DNA of 64,000 nt from Competibacter_A sp002352125 (GCA_035441325.1 DAOROA010000019.1:1-64000), one strand, 5' to 3'; counted from the stretch's first letter, positions 25,911 to 35,587 are shown. Notes: a model not told the origin generated them from the sequence alone. Numbers and translations: made by a program.

Positions 25911-28133
25911 TCACAGGTCAAACCGGTCGAGGTTCATGACCTTCGTCCAAGCCGCGACAAAGTCATCCACAAACTTCTCGCGCGCGTCGTTGGCGGCATA
26001 AAATTCCGCGACCGCGCGCAGCTCGGAGTTTGAACCAAACACCAGATCGACAGGGGTAGCTGTCCACTTGACGTTGCCCGTCTTGCGATCACGACCTTCG
26101 TAAAGGCCCTCGGTCTTGGCCGACTTGGACCACTGCGTCGACATATCGAGCAGATTCACGAAGAAATCGTTGCTCAGCGTGCCGGGCCGGTCGGTGAACA
26201 CGCCATGCGCGGACTGTCCCGTGTTCGCGTTCAAGGCGCGCATACCGCCCACCAGAACGGTCATTTCGGGAACGGTGAGATTCAGCAGACTGGCCCGATC
26301 CACCAGCATTTCCGCCGGCGAGTGCGGGTTATTGCTGCCGAAGTAGTTGCGGAAACCGTCGGCGGTCGGTTCGAGCACGGCAAACGAAGCCACATCGGTT
26401 TGTTCCTGCGACGCATCCGCGCGTCCTGGTTTGAAGGGAACCTTGACCTCGTATCCACCCTGCTTCGCGGCCTGCTCGACGGCCGCCGTGCCGCCCAACA
26501 CGATCACGTCGGCAAGCGACACTTTCTTCCCACCGGATTGCGCGCCGTTGAAGCCTCGTTGAATGTCTTCCAAACTCTTCAACACTTTGGCCAGCTCTGC
26601 CGGATTGTTGGCCGCCCAGTCCTTTTGCGGCGCAAGGCGGATGCGCGCGCCATTCGCGCCGCCGCGCAGGTCGGAACCGCGGAAGGAAGCGGCCGACGCC
26701 CAGGCGGTTCTCACCAGTTCGGGGGTAGTCAAGCCGGACGCGAGAATCTTGGCCTTGAGCGCCGCGATGTCGCTCGCACCGATCAACGGATGATCGACCG
26801 CAGGCACCGGATCTTGCCAAATCAACGCTTCCTTGGGAGCGTCGGCGCCGATATAGCGCGTGCGTGGACCCAAATCGCGATGCGTCAGCTTGAACCACGC
26901 CTTGGCGAACGCCAGCTCGAATTGTTTCGGATCCTTCCTGAAGCGTTCCGCGATCTGGCGATAGCTCGGGTCGAACTTCAGCGACAGGTCCGTGGTGAGC
27001 ATGAACGGCGCATGCCGCTTCGTCTTGTCGTGCGCGTCCGGGACGAGGTTGGCCGCCTGACCGTTCGCGGGAATCCATTGAATCGCGCCGGCGGGGCTCT
27101 TGGTCTGCACCCACTCGAAGGCGAACAGGTTATCTAAATACTGCGTGGTCCAGGCGACCGGATTGACGGTCCATGCGCCTTCCAGACCGCTGGTGACGGT
27201 GTCCTCCGCATTACCCTTGCCGCATTTGTTTTTCCAGCCGAAACCTTGTTCCTCCATGCTTGCGGCCGCTGGCTCCGGACCCACGCAGTCGGCTGGCTTG
27301 TGCGCGCCGTGCGCTTTACCGAAGGTGTGACCGCCCGCGATCAGCGCGACGGTCTCTTCGTCGTTCATCGCCATACGACCGAAGGTTTCGCGAATATCCT
27401 TGGCCGCCAAAAGCGGATCCGGGTTGCCGTTCGGTCCCTCTGGATTTACGTAGATGAGGCCCATCTGGACGGCGGCGAGAGGATTTTCGAGTTTGCGATC
27501 ACCGCTGTAGCGCTTGTCGTCAAGCCACTTTTTTTCGGGACCCCAATAGACCAGGTCGGCTTCCCAGTCGTCTTGACGGCCGCCGGCAAAGCCAAAGGTC
27601 TTGAAGCCCATCGATTCCAGCGCGACGTTGCCGGTCAGAACCATCAGATCGGCCCACGAAATCTTGCTGCCGTACTTTTGCTTGATCGGCCACAGCAGGC
27701 GGCGCGCTTTGTCGAGGCTTGCGTTGTCGGGCCAACTGTTGAGCGGCTCGAAACGCTGTTGACCGCCATCGGCGCCGCCGCGACCGTCGGCCACGCGGTA
27801 GGTGCCCGCGCTATGCCAGGCCATGCGAATGAAGAAGGGGCCATAGTGGCCATAATCCGCCGGCCACCAGTCCTGCGACGAGGTCATCAGCGCCGCGATA
27901 TCCTTTTTCACGGCAGCAAGATCGAGCTTTTTAAACTCTTCGGCGTAGTTGAAGTCCTTCCCCATCGGGTTGGACGTGGCGTTGTGCTGGCGAAGTGGTT
28001 GTAGATTCAGTTGCTCGGGCCACCATGCCTGGTTCGACATCGGTTTGGCTTGAGCATGAGCAATGCTGGTTGTCGCGAACGGCGATAGAGCTATCGCCAA
28101 GGTAGCAAGTAACGGGATTTTTTTATTGCGCAT
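25911..28133 (-). CDS. katG: Catalase-peroxidase with signal peptide
   Basis: A 740-aa class I haem peroxidase of the duplicated KatG architecture. The active-site triad Arg103-Trp106-His107 is in RMAWHSAGTYR, the adduct partners Tyr228 (GLIYVNPEGP) and Met254 are present, and the proximal His269 is in GGHTFGKAHGA. It converts hydrogen peroxide by catalase and peroxidase reactions. The chosen ATG (28133) has GGAG seven bases upstream; the longer frame to 28160 has no support. The N-terminus MRNKKIPLLATLAIALSPF...AHAQA is a Sec signal peptide, which most KatG proteins lack, so this enzyme is probably periplasmic (KatP/KatG2 type). It is a single-gene unit with its own terminator; no confident OxyR site was found. 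Confidence 0.95.
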   Translation of the reverse strand: MRNKKIPLLATLAIALSPFATTSIAHAQAKPMSNQAWWPEQLNLQPLRQHNATSNPMGKDFNYAEEFKKLDLAAVKKDIAALMTSSQDWWPADYGHYGPFFIRMAWHSAGTYRVADGRGGADGGQQRFEPLNSWPDNASLDKARRLLWPIKQKYGSKISWADLMVLTGNVALESMGFKTFGFAGGRQDDWEADLVYWGPEKKWLDDKRYSGDRKLENPLAAVQMGLIYVNPEGPNGNPDPLLAAKDIRETFGRMAMNDEETVALIAGGHTFGKAHGAHKPADCVGPEPAAASMEEQGFGWKNKCGKGNAEDTVTSGLEGAWTVNPVAWTTQYLDNLFAFEWVQTKSPAGAIQWIPANGQAANLVPDAHDKTKRHAPFMLTTDLSLKFDPSYRQIAERFRKDPKQFELAFAKAWFKLTHRDLGPRTRYIGADAPKEALIWQDPVPAVDHPLIGASDIAALKAKILASGLTTPELVRTAWASAASFRGSDLRGGANGARIRLAPQKDWAANNPAELAKVLKSLEDIQRGFNGAQSGGKKVSLADVIVLGGTAAVEQAAKQGGYEVKVPFKPGRADASQEQTDVASFAVLEPTADGFRNYFGSNNPHSPAEMLVDRASLLNLTVPEMTVLVGGMRALNANTGQSAHGVFTDRPGTLSNDFFVNLLDMSTQWSKSAKTEGLYEGRDRKTGNVKWTATPVDLVFGSNSELRAVAEFYAANDAREKFVDDFVAAWTKVMNLDRFDL

Positions 28134-28271
28134 CGCAGGTCTCCGTATGGTGGGAAGCACGGTGTGCCAAGCGAATATAAGCGCGCCCGATGAAAATTAA
28201 GAATTCATATGTTCTATAGGGTCAATCAATAATTCCTATGGGCTACATGCCAGCGGTGCACTTCACCCCAC

Positions 28272-30164
28272 CTACTCCCGCGCTTCCAATTCCTCCCAGC
28301 GTCCGTAAGCAGTTTCCAATTCTGCTTCCAAAATCCGCAACTCTTCCAATCGCTGCGTGACGACCGCCGCTTCCTGCTTGTAAAAAGCGGGGTCGGCAGT
28401 CGCGGCGTGCAACTCCTGCTGGCGCTGCTCCAGTTCCTCGATGCGCGCCGGCAACCGTTCCAATTCTCGCCGCTCGTTGTAGCTCAACTTGCCCGACGCA
28501 GTTGATTTTGGCGGTTTCGGCGCGGGCGGGGCGGCAGGTTTGGGCTTGGTAACGGGAGCCGGTTCCAGCGCGGATCGCTGCCGCAGCCAGTCGCTATAAC
28601 CGCCGACGTATTCGCGGATGCCGCCGCCGCTCTCGAACACCAGGCAACTGGTCACCACGTTATCCAGAAACGCCCGGTCGTGGCTGACCAGCAGCAAGGT
28701 TCCGGTGTAGTCCAGCAACAATTCTTCCAGCAGTTCCAGCGTTTCCAGATCGAGATCATTGGTCGGTTCGTCCATGACCAGCAGGTTGGCCGGTTTAGTG
28801 AACAGTCTCGCCAGCAACAGCCGGTTGCGTTCGCCGCCGGAGAGGGATTTAACCGGGGAGCGTACCCGCTGGGCGGTGAACAGGAAATCGCCCAGATAGC
28901 CGATGATATGGCGGCGCTGACCGTTGATTTCGATGGTTTCCCGCCCGCCTGCGACGCTATCCAGCACGGATTGTTCCGGGTCCAGTTGCTCGCGCAGTTG
29001 ATCGAAATAGGCAATTTCCAGCTTGGTCCCATGCTGCACTTGGCCGGCGCCGGGTTGAAGATTTCCTAACAGCAGATTCAACAAGGTGCTCTTACCGGAA
29101 CCGTTGGGACCGATGAGACCGATGCGGTCGCCGCGCAGAATGCGGACCGAAAAATCGCGGATCAGCGGTTCATCCTGCCAGGCGTAGCGGAGATTTTGCG
29201 CCTCGATCACCAGCTTGCCGGACAATTCCGCCTGCTCCAGCGCGAAGTTGGCCTTGCCGGACTGCTCGCGGCGCTGGCGGCGTTCTTCGCGCAAGGCCAG
29301 CAAGGCCCGCACCCGGCCCTCGTTGCGGGTGCGCCGCGCTTTGATGCCTTGGCGAATCCAGGCTTCTTCCTGGGCCAAATTCTTGTCGAACTTGGCGTTG
29401 TGCCGGGCTTCGACTTCCAGCAGGGCGGCCTTTTTCTCCAGAAACGCTGCGTAGTCGCCCGGCCAGGACGTCAGCACGCCGCGATCCAGTTCCAGCAAGC
29501 GGGTCGCCAGCCGTTGCAACAGGGCGCGGTCGTGGGTGATGAACAGCAATCCGCCGCGAAACTCCAGCAGTTCATCCTCCAGCCACTGGATGGTTTCCAG
29601 ATCGAGATGGTTAGTCGGTTCGTCCAGCAACAATACGTCGGGATCGCGGACCAATGCCCGGCCCAGCAGCACCCGCCGCCGCCAGCCGCCGGACAGTTCC
29701 GCCAACGGCGTGTCCGCCGGCAATTGCAGGCGGCTGATGACGGTTTCGACCCGCTGTTGCCAGCGCCAGCCGTCACGCGCCTCCAGTTCGTGCTGCAACC
29801 GCTCCATCTTGCGCATCCCTTCGGGCGTGGATTTGTGGGCGAGCTGAATGGCAGCCTCGTGATATTCGGCCAGCAACTCCCCTAATCCTTCCAATCCGCC
29901 AGCGACGATCTCGAAGACGGTGGCCGCAGTGTCGGCGGGTAACTCTTGCGCCAGCGTGGCGACGCGCAAGCCGGGCTGACGCCAAATCGCGCCGCTGTCG
30001 GGTTGAATTTCGCCAGTCAGCAAGCGCAGCAAGGTGGTTTTGCCCGCACCATTGCGGCCAATGAGGCAAACCCGCTCGCCGGCATCCAACTGAAAACTGG
30101 CGCCATCGAGCAGTTTTTCGGCGCCGAAGGCGATGGAGAGGTTGTCGATGCTCAATAGGGGCAT
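28272..30164 (-). CDS. uup: ABC-F ATPase, Uup-like
   Basis: A 630-aa soluble protein with two ABC cassettes. The first has Walker A GRNGAGKTT, signature LSGGWRRR and Walker B LLLDEPTNHLD; the second has GPNGSGKST, LSGGERNR and LVMDEPTNDLD. A charged inter-domain linker (P-site tRNA interaction motif region) joins them, and a C-terminal coiled-coil after a Pro/Lys-rich hinge (YNERRELERLPARIEELEQRQQ) is the Uup hallmark. Uup affects precise transposon excision and ribosome/branched-DNA processes. The start MPLLSIDN (30164) is chosen to fit the family N-terminus; an ATG eight codons upstream (30188) is possible, and neither has a clear ribosome-binding site. Confidence 0.9.
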   Translation of the reverse strand: MPLLSIDNLSIAFGAEKLLDGASFQLDAGERVCLIGRNGAGKTTLLRLLTGEIQPDSGAIWRQPGLRVATLAQELPADTAATVFEIVAGGLEGLGELLAEYHEAAIQLAHKSTPEGMRKMERLQHELEARDGWRWQQRVETVISRLQLPADTPLAELSGGWRRRVLLGRALVRDPDVLLLDEPTNHLDLETIQWLEDELLEFRGGLLFITHDRALLQRLATRLLELDRGVLTSWPGDYAAFLEKKAALLEVEARHNAKFDKNLAQEEAWIRQGIKARRTRNEGRVRALLALREERRQRREQSGKANFALEQAELSGKLVIEAQNLRYAWQDEPLIRDFSVRILRGDRIGLIGPNGSGKSTLLNLLLGNLQPGAGQVQHGTKLEIAYFDQLREQLDPEQSVLDSVAGGRETIEINGQRRHIIGYLGDFLFTAQRVRSPVKSLSGGERNRLLLARLFTKPANLLVMDEPTNDLDLETLELLEELLLDYTGTLLLVSHDRAFLDNVVTSCLVFESGGGIREYVGGYSDWLRQRSALEPAPVTKPKPAAPPAPKPPKSTASGKLSYNERRELERLPARIEELEQRQQELHAATADPAFYKQEAAVVTQRLEELRILEAELETAYGRWEELEARE

Positions 30165-30273
30165 AAGGAAAGTTTCTGTTATAGGCATGCGGGGCAGATA
30201 GCGCCCTAATACTGCGAAAAATTGTCCATATCGGACTTGGTCAAATCATGATCGAACAGAACACCGTAATGAT

Positions 30274-30696
30274 CTACGATCTATTTAGAATTCTTCTTTC
30301 CATTTCCTCCACATAGTAATTCAAAAACGTGGATATATGTTGTGGTTTCTCGGTTGGGTAGTCGAAACAAGTCCAGGCTTGAATGAGAAATGCGCCAATT
30401 CCTACAACAAAAACCAATCCTATTCCTAACGCGATTCCAAACCATGTCGATCTTTGAAAACGGCGTGCTAAATACAAAGAAACTGCGGCCGTGATGAAAA
30501 GTATGATTAATAATAATGGTGCTACGATCCAAAGAAGAAAGCCATTGTTGGCGCTCGCATTAATACCGATGTCATAGTACGCCATATACATACTTGTGAG
30601 GCTTAACGACAACCAAGCAACAAAAAATGGAAACAAGAAGTAAAACACTATGCTTATCGATAAAAACAATGAATGGCTTCCTTTTCTTTCGTTCAT
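30274..30696 (-). CDS. Polytopic membrane protein, candidate immunity protein
   Basis: A 140-aa protein with three clear hydrophobic segments (approx. residues 10-33, 51-74 and 85-106) and a soluble C-terminal tail carrying DYPTEKPQHISTFLNYYVEEMERR. A TTG three codons upstream is possible, but AAAGG nine bases before the ATG supports 30696. The gene is A+T-rich. It lies 103 bases downstream of the LysM-toxin gene on the same strand; in toxin-immunity pairs the immunity gene comes directly after the toxin, and membrane immunity proteins are usual for toxins acting in the periplasm. No family was recognised, so the immunity role is inference. Confidence 0.65.
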   Translation of the reverse strand: MNERKGSHSLFLSISIVFYFLFPFFVAWLSLSLTSMYMAYYDIGINASANNGFLLWIVAPLLLIILFITAAVSLYLARRFQRSTWFGIALGIGLVFVVGIGAFLIQAWTCFDYPTEKPQHISTFLNYYVEEMERRILNRS

Positions 30697-30799
30697 TACG
30701 AGCAACCTTTATCAGGAATTTAATATCCACTCCATAGCGTTGAATCCCGGCTCGATGTTGAGCCGTTCGGTACTTTGCAAGTGATCGCTACTCACTACT

Positions 30800-31693
30800 C
30801 TATTTGTAATCGTTGTTTGTGATAACTACGTTCGTCGCGTCGGCTTCTTTTATTCCTTGACTGATCTCCCGAGTCCGTGCGGCTTGGTAGTTCGCGGTTT
30901 GCGCCAGGATTGCTCGCCGGAGTTGATCTATGGACAGGGTAGCGCCAAAACTTCGCCAGAGGTCGATGCCAATTTTCACGCTGATGACGTCTCCTTGGTC
31001 GTTGCCGCCCGCACCAGGAAACCCAGATGCGGCGCCCTCCTGAAGCGTCTGTTCGTCGAAACCGCACTTCACGCCGACGTAACCGTAGTGGATATTCGAC
31101 CAAATATCGTAAAAAAACTCGTGGAAAAGATCACCTCGGACCGGGAAGTGGAACGCCCGTCCGAGCGTCCCGAACGGCCGTGGTGGGGCCGGCATCGATT
31201 CGTACATCTTTCGTAAAACTGGTTTGTGGTCCCATGGACCGTCTTGGCGGACCTGTAAAAACCATCTTGCCTTCGCTTCGGCGATCGCGGTACCGGATTG
31301 CTGCACCGTTGCATTGAAAATTTGCTGGTCACCGTATGCGCGGAACAGTTCGTACCACTTGGCTTTCTTCATGTCTTCAAGCGCTCTGTCGCCCTCGGTC
31401 TGAAATTGCTTGCTCCGGGTGATCGCATTCGCTATCGCTCGCGCCTCGGGTCCGTTGGCGTTATTCACCATCTGAGACAACATGTAAGCGACTGTCAGGT
31501 CATACCGCCGATAGTCGGGAACGATCAACCGCTGACCAATTTGGAGTAGCGCTTTGGGCGACAATCCGTTTAACTTGGCCAAGTCACTAAAAAAACGCGC
31601 ATCGCCTAACCGATGGATGGAAATCGCCCACAGCGAATCGCCTTGCCGGACGTCGTAATGCGCGACGGTATCGGGAATTTTCGAAGGTGCCAT
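30800..31693 (-). CDS. LysM protein with C-terminal polymorphic toxin type 44-like domain
   Basis: A 297-aa protein. A LysM module comes first (YDVRQGDSLWAISIHRLGD through LKALLQ-like IGQRLIVP), which binds peptidoglycan or acts as a delivery adaptor. After a helical linker, the C-terminal ~150 residues carry a pattern I associate with Ntox44: DGPWDHKPVLRKM, NIHYGYVGVKCGF and VISVKIGIDLWRSFG. The ATG at 31693 has GAGG six bases upstream and is preferred; the frame is open to a TTG at 31825, but that start lies inside a 13-bp inverted repeat. There is no signal peptide, so export would need a specialised system such as type VI secretion. The gene behind it encodes a candidate immunity membrane protein. 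Confidence 0.65.
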   Translation of the reverse strand: MAPSKIPDTVAHYDVRQGDSLWAISIHRLGDARFFSDLAKLNGLSPKALLQIGQRLIVPDYRRYDLTVAYMLSQMVNNANGPEARAIANAITRSKQFQTEGDRALEDMKKAKWYELFRAYGDQQIFNATVQQSGTAIAEAKARWFLQVRQDGPWDHKPVLRKMYESMPAPPRPFGTLGRAFHFPVRGDLFHEFFYDIWSNIHYGYVGVKCGFDEQTLQEGAASGFPGAGGNDQGDVISVKIGIDLWRSFGATLSIDQLRRAILAQTANYQAARTREISQGIKEADATNVVITNNDYK

Positions 31694-31816
31694 TTTCGAC
31701 CTCGATGCGGAGACTATCGGAACATCCGGCCGCACGATATGGCTCGGGATCATATTGCCGGATGCTGGCAGCCACGGCGAACTTTGTGGCTTCACCGATG
31801 GCTTGATTTCAGTGCG

Positions 31817-31855
31817 GCCATGCAATTTTTTGCTTCAAATGCAAAATTGCATGGC
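31817..31855. repeat. 13-bp perfect inverted repeat
   Basis: GCCATGCAATTTT (31817-31829) and AAAATTGCATGGC (31843-31855) are perfect inverted copies separated by 13 bases, and an inner TTTTGC/GCAAAA pairing can lengthen the stem. It lies between the glgX stop and the LysM gene on the minus strand. There is no trailing U-run. It may be a stem that ends glgX transcripts, an operator, or a binding site. Confidence 0.6.
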
Positions 31856-31917
31856 TCGACCAAATCAATACCGCATCTCCAACTGGATAAAGGCGACGCG
31901 ATTTTAAATGGAACGAA

Positions 31918-34065
31918 TCAGGCCGCCCGCCGCCGGCGATGCCGCAGCAGCACCAGCGAGCGCCCCTGCGTCGGATAAGGTTCTTCCGCCGGATGCTGGT
32001 TGCCGGTGGTCGGCTGGCCGTGCGGTAACGCGGTATCGACCAGCACCTCGAAAATGGCTTCGTCCCGCACGATGGGCAACACGAACGGGATTTCCTCGTG
32101 ATGGGCGTTAAACAGCAGCAAAAAGTCGTCATCCTCCAAGACGTGGCCGCGTTCGTCCCAGTCGCCTAGACCATCGCCGGGCAGATACAGGCCCAGACAG
32201 CGAGCGTAGTCGTGGCTCCACTCGTCGTCGTCGATCTCCCGGCCATCGGGATTGAACCAGAGAATGTCGCGGACCCCGCTACCGTGAATCCCCCGGAAAA
32301 AATGGCGGCGGCGGAAAGTCGGATGCTCCCGGCGCAGGTGCACCAGCCGTTGGGTAAACATCAGCAGCTCGCTGTTTTCGGGCAACCACGCCAGATCCCA
32401 GTTCAACCAACTGATCTCGTTATCCTGGCAATAGGCGTTGTTGTTGCCGCGCTGGGTGCGGCCCACTTCGTCGCCGGCCAACAGCATCGGCACGCCTTGC
32501 GACAGCAGCAGGGTCGCCAAAAAATTGCGCCGCTGGCGCAAGCGATGCGCCAGCACTTGCGGATCGCTGGAATCGCCTTCGGCTCCGCAGTTCCAACTGC
32601 GGTTATGCGACTCGCCGTCCTGGTTGTTTTCCAGATTGGCCTCGTTGTGCCGCTCGTTATAGCTGACCAGATCGTAGAGCGTGAAACCGTCGTGGGCGGT
32701 AATGAAGTTGATGCTGGCGTGAGGCCGGCGGCCGTTGTGCTCGTACAGGTCGGCGGAGCCAGTGAGCCGGTAGGCCAGATCGCCGATCAGCCCGCCCTCG
32801 CCCCGCCAGTAGTCGCGCACCACGTCGCGGTACTTGCCGTTCCACTCGCTCCAGCCGACCGGGAACTTGCCGACTTGATAGCCGCCCTCCCCCGTGTCCC
32901 ACGGCTCGGCGATCAGCTTGACCCGCGATAGCACCGGATCTTGGTGAACGACATCCATGAACGCACCGGCTTGATCCACTTCGCCGTCCGTCTCCCGCGC
33001 CAGCGCAGCGGCCAAGTCGAAGCGGAAGCCGTCAACATGCATCTCCTGCACCCAGTAGCGCAGACTGTCCATGACCAGTTGCAGCACGCGCGGATGGGCG
33101 GTGTTCAGGGTATTGCCGCAGCCGGTATAGTCCATGGTGTAGCGCGGATGCTCCGGCGACAGCCGGTAATAGACCGCGTTGTCCAGCCCGCGAAAACACA
33201 GGGTCGGACCGAGATGGTTACCCTCGGCGGTATGGTTGTAGACCACGTCGAGCAGCACCTCGATGCCGGCCGAATGCAGACTCTTGACCATGCTCTTGAA
33301 TTCGCTCACCGGATTGTCGGTGGCGGCATAGCGCGGATCGGGAGCGAAATAGCCGATGGGGCTGTAACCCCAGTAATTGCGCAGTCCTTTGTCGAGCAGA
33401 TGGCGCTCGTCCACGAAATACTGGATCGGCAACAATTCGACCGCCGTCACGCCGAGCGCCTTCAGATAATCGATCACCGGCCCGCAGGCCAAACCGGCGT
33501 AGGTACCGCGAAGGTGGGCCGGCACGTCGGGATGGCGCATGGTGAAACCGCGAACGTGTAATTCGTAAATCAGCGTGTCGTGCCAAGGAACGTGCGGCGG
33601 CCGGTCGTCGCCCCAAACGAAGGCGGCATCGACCACCTGGCACTTGGGCATCCCCACTGCGCTATTGCGAGCGTTGAAGCTGAAATCCTCGTTGCGGCTG
33701 CCGATCCGATAGCCGAACTGGGCATCGCTCCAGTGAATCTGGCCGACGATGCTCTTGGCGTAAGGATCGAACAACAGCTTGTGCGCGTTGCAGCGGTGGC
33801 CCTCGTCCGGCTTGTAGGGACCATGCACCCGATAGCCGTACAACAAACCGGGGCGGGCTTCCGGCAAATAGCCGTGCCAGACGCCGCCGGTCTGCTCGCG
33901 CAACCGGATCTGCTCGGTCTCGTGCTTGCCCTTGGCGTCGAACAGACAGAGCACCACCTGCTCGGCATGCCGCGAAAACAGAGCGAAATTGACGCCTTCG
34001 CCGTCCCAAGTTGCGCCCAACGGATACGGCCGGCCCGGCCAGACGATAGTGGTCGGTTTATTCAT
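31918..34065 (-). CDS. glgX: Glycogen debranching enzyme GlgX, first copy
   Basis: A 715-aa GH13/isoamylase-type enzyme hydrolysing alpha-1,6 branches of glycogen. It starts with MNKPTTIVWPGRPYPLG, a CBM48 region, then the barrel: YNHTAEGNH, the nucleophile segment VDGFRFDLAAAL, the acid region LIAEPWDTGEGG and the AHDG motif. The C-terminal ~70 residues form the beta-domain and end in an Arg-rich tail. The frame extends upstream to 34299 but without homology, so 34065 is used. It is 64 bases downstream of glgC on the same strand. A second GlgX (51417-53573) lies ~19 kb away with the same overall order of motifs. Confidence 0.93.
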   Translation of the reverse strand: MNKPTTIVWPGRPYPLGATWDGEGVNFALFSRHAEQVVLCLFDAKGKHETEQIRLREQTGGVWHGYLPEARPGLLYGYRVHGPYKPDEGHRCNAHKLLFDPYAKSIVGQIHWSDAQFGYRIGSRNEDFSFNARNSAVGMPKCQVVDAAFVWGDDRPPHVPWHDTLIYELHVRGFTMRHPDVPAHLRGTYAGLACGPVIDYLKALGVTAVELLPIQYFVDERHLLDKGLRNYWGYSPIGYFAPDPRYAATDNPVSEFKSMVKSLHSAGIEVLLDVVYNHTAEGNHLGPTLCFRGLDNAVYYRLSPEHPRYTMDYTGCGNTLNTAHPRVLQLVMDSLRYWVQEMHVDGFRFDLAAALARETDGEVDQAGAFMDVVHQDPVLSRVKLIAEPWDTGEGGYQVGKFPVGWSEWNGKYRDVVRDYWRGEGGLIGDLAYRLTGSADLYEHNGRRPHASINFITAHDGFTLYDLVSYNERHNEANLENNQDGESHNRSWNCGAEGDSSDPQVLAHRLRQRRNFLATLLLSQGVPMLLAGDEVGRTQRGNNNAYCQDNEISWLNWDLAWLPENSELLMFTQRLVHLRREHPTFRRRHFFRGIHGSGVRDILWFNPDGREIDDDEWSHDYARCLGLYLPGDGLGDWDERGHVLEDDDFLLLFNAHHEEIPFVLPIVRDEAIFEVLVDTALPHGQPTTGNQHPAEEPYPTQGRSLVLLRHRRRRAA

Positions 34066-34129
34066 CGGTATTCGCACCATCCTCGCGCCCCTCCGCTCCA
34101 CGGCGGAGAGGCAAACTACCGCTCCGGCC

Positions 34130-35362
34130 CTATTCGCTGAAGGCCCGCATGGTCGTGGTGACCTCGCCCGGTCCGACCACCGTGACACCGCCGGCGGTGA
34201 CGTGGAAGCAGCGCCGGTCGATCTCGGGATCGTAGCCGATCCGGCTACCCGCTTCGATGACGTTGTACTGGCCGATGATGGCTCGCCGCAACCGGGCACC
34301 GCGCTTGATCCAAACGTAATCCTGAATGACGCAATCCTCGATTTCCACGTCGTCTTCGACGATTACCTCGCGACGAATGATGGTGTTGCTGATGGAAGCG
34401 TTGTGCACCAAAGAACCGGCGGCGATCACGCTGTTGTGGATCTTGCCATCCAGAATGCGCGCCACCGGCCCCTGATAGTTGCTGGAAAAGATCCGCCACT
34501 GCGGGTTGAACACATCGAAGCGCGGCGTCAATCCCAGCAAATCCTGATGGGCGTTGAAATAGGCGTCCAAGCTTCCCACGTCGCGCCAGTAGGCCGGCTC
34601 CTCGTAGGGTTTCGTCCCCGGCACTTTGTTGCTGGCAAAATCGTAAGCGAACAGCCGGTGCGTGTCCTTCAGGTGCGGCAACACGTTATGGCCGAAATCG
34701 TGCTCGCCGCGCTGGTTGGCTTCCTTGAGCGCTTGGACCAGCACCTTGGCATCAAACAGATAATTGCCCATCGATGCATAGGCGCGGGTAGGATCCGACG
34801 GCATCGATGGTGGGTCGAGCGGCTTTTCCTTGAAATCGCTGATCCGGCCCGCGTGATCGGCATCGATGATGCCGAACGAACTGGCTTCGGCGATGGGTAC
34901 CGGCAAAGCGGCAACGGTCGCGTCGGCCTCTCGTTCCTGGTGAAAATCCACCATCTGTTGGAGATCCATCCGATAGACGTGATCGGCGCCGAACACGAGC
35001 ACTAGATCGGGATTGTGCAGTTGGATCAGGTTCAAGTTCTGGTAGACGGCATCGGCGGTGCCCATGAACCAGTCGCCGCCGCGCATCATCTGCGGCGGCA
35101 CCACCGTCACGAACTCTTCGTTGCGCATCGGCGATACCACCCAAGCCTTGCGGACGTGTTCGATCAAGGATTGGGATTTGTACTGGACCAATAAATAGAT
35201 CGACTGGATATTGGAATTGAGCAGGTTGCTGAGAACGAAGTCCACGATCCGGTAGCGGCTGCCGAACGGCAGGGATGGCTTGGAATTTTGGGAAGTCAGA
35301 GGACTCAAGCGGGAACCTTCGCCGCCGGCCATTACGAACGCAAGAATTTTCGGTTGTTTCAT
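34130..35362 (-). CDS. glgC: Glucose-1-phosphate adenylyltransferase
   Basis: A 410-aa nucleotidyltransferase making ADP-glucose from ATP and glucose-1-phosphate for glycogen synthesis. The N-terminal Rossmann-like domain has the pyrophosphorylase loop GGEGSRLSPLT and SKPSLPFG; the HVYRMD and FGIID...KEKP segments are the substrate site. The C-terminal half has left-handed beta-helix hexads (NTIIRREVIVEDDVEIEDCVIQ). The start MKQPKILAF (35362) follows AAGG ten bases upstream; the longer frame to 35428 is not used. glgA and glgB are not in the window, so other genes must act downstream. Confidence 0.94.
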   Translation of the reverse strand: MKQPKILAFVMAGGEGSRLSPLTSQNSKPSLPFGSRYRIVDFVLSNLLNSNIQSIYLLVQYKSQSLIEHVRKAWVVSPMRNEEFVTVVPPQMMRGGDWFMGTADAVYQNLNLIQLHNPDLVLVFGADHVYRMDLQQMVDFHQEREADATVAALPVPIAEASSFGIIDADHAGRISDFKEKPLDPPSMPSDPTRAYASMGNYLFDAKVLVQALKEANQRGEHDFGHNVLPHLKDTHRLFAYDFASNKVPGTKPYEEPAYWRDVGSLDAYFNAHQDLLGLTPRFDVFNPQWRIFSSNYQGPVARILDGKIHNSVIAAGSLVHNASISNTIIRREVIVEDDVEIEDCVIQDYVWIKRGARLRRAIIGQYNVIEAGSRIGYDPEIDRRCFHVTAGGVTVVGPGEVTTTMRAFSE

Positions 35363-35587
35363 CGCGGCATATCCTTCGTTGGTAGTGACAACAGTTTGCA
35401 CGAACCCCCGAGAGAAATTTCGACCCAATCGGGGCAGTTATCCAATTCGTAACGCAGTTCGCAACATGGCCGGCCAACCGGCATCGGTCGGCGAGAACTC
35501 GGGCAGCACCACGTTCGCCGATGCGGCGCACGGCACCGCATCCCGCCGTCGGCCATTCGACCGCACTACGCTCGCATCGCCTTCCCG

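Noticed and set aside
28161..28271. Possible OxyR site before katG (CTATAG at 28214-28219 and CCTATG near 28235)
   Set aside because: Half-sites do not have the ATAG/CTAT spacing required for OxyR.
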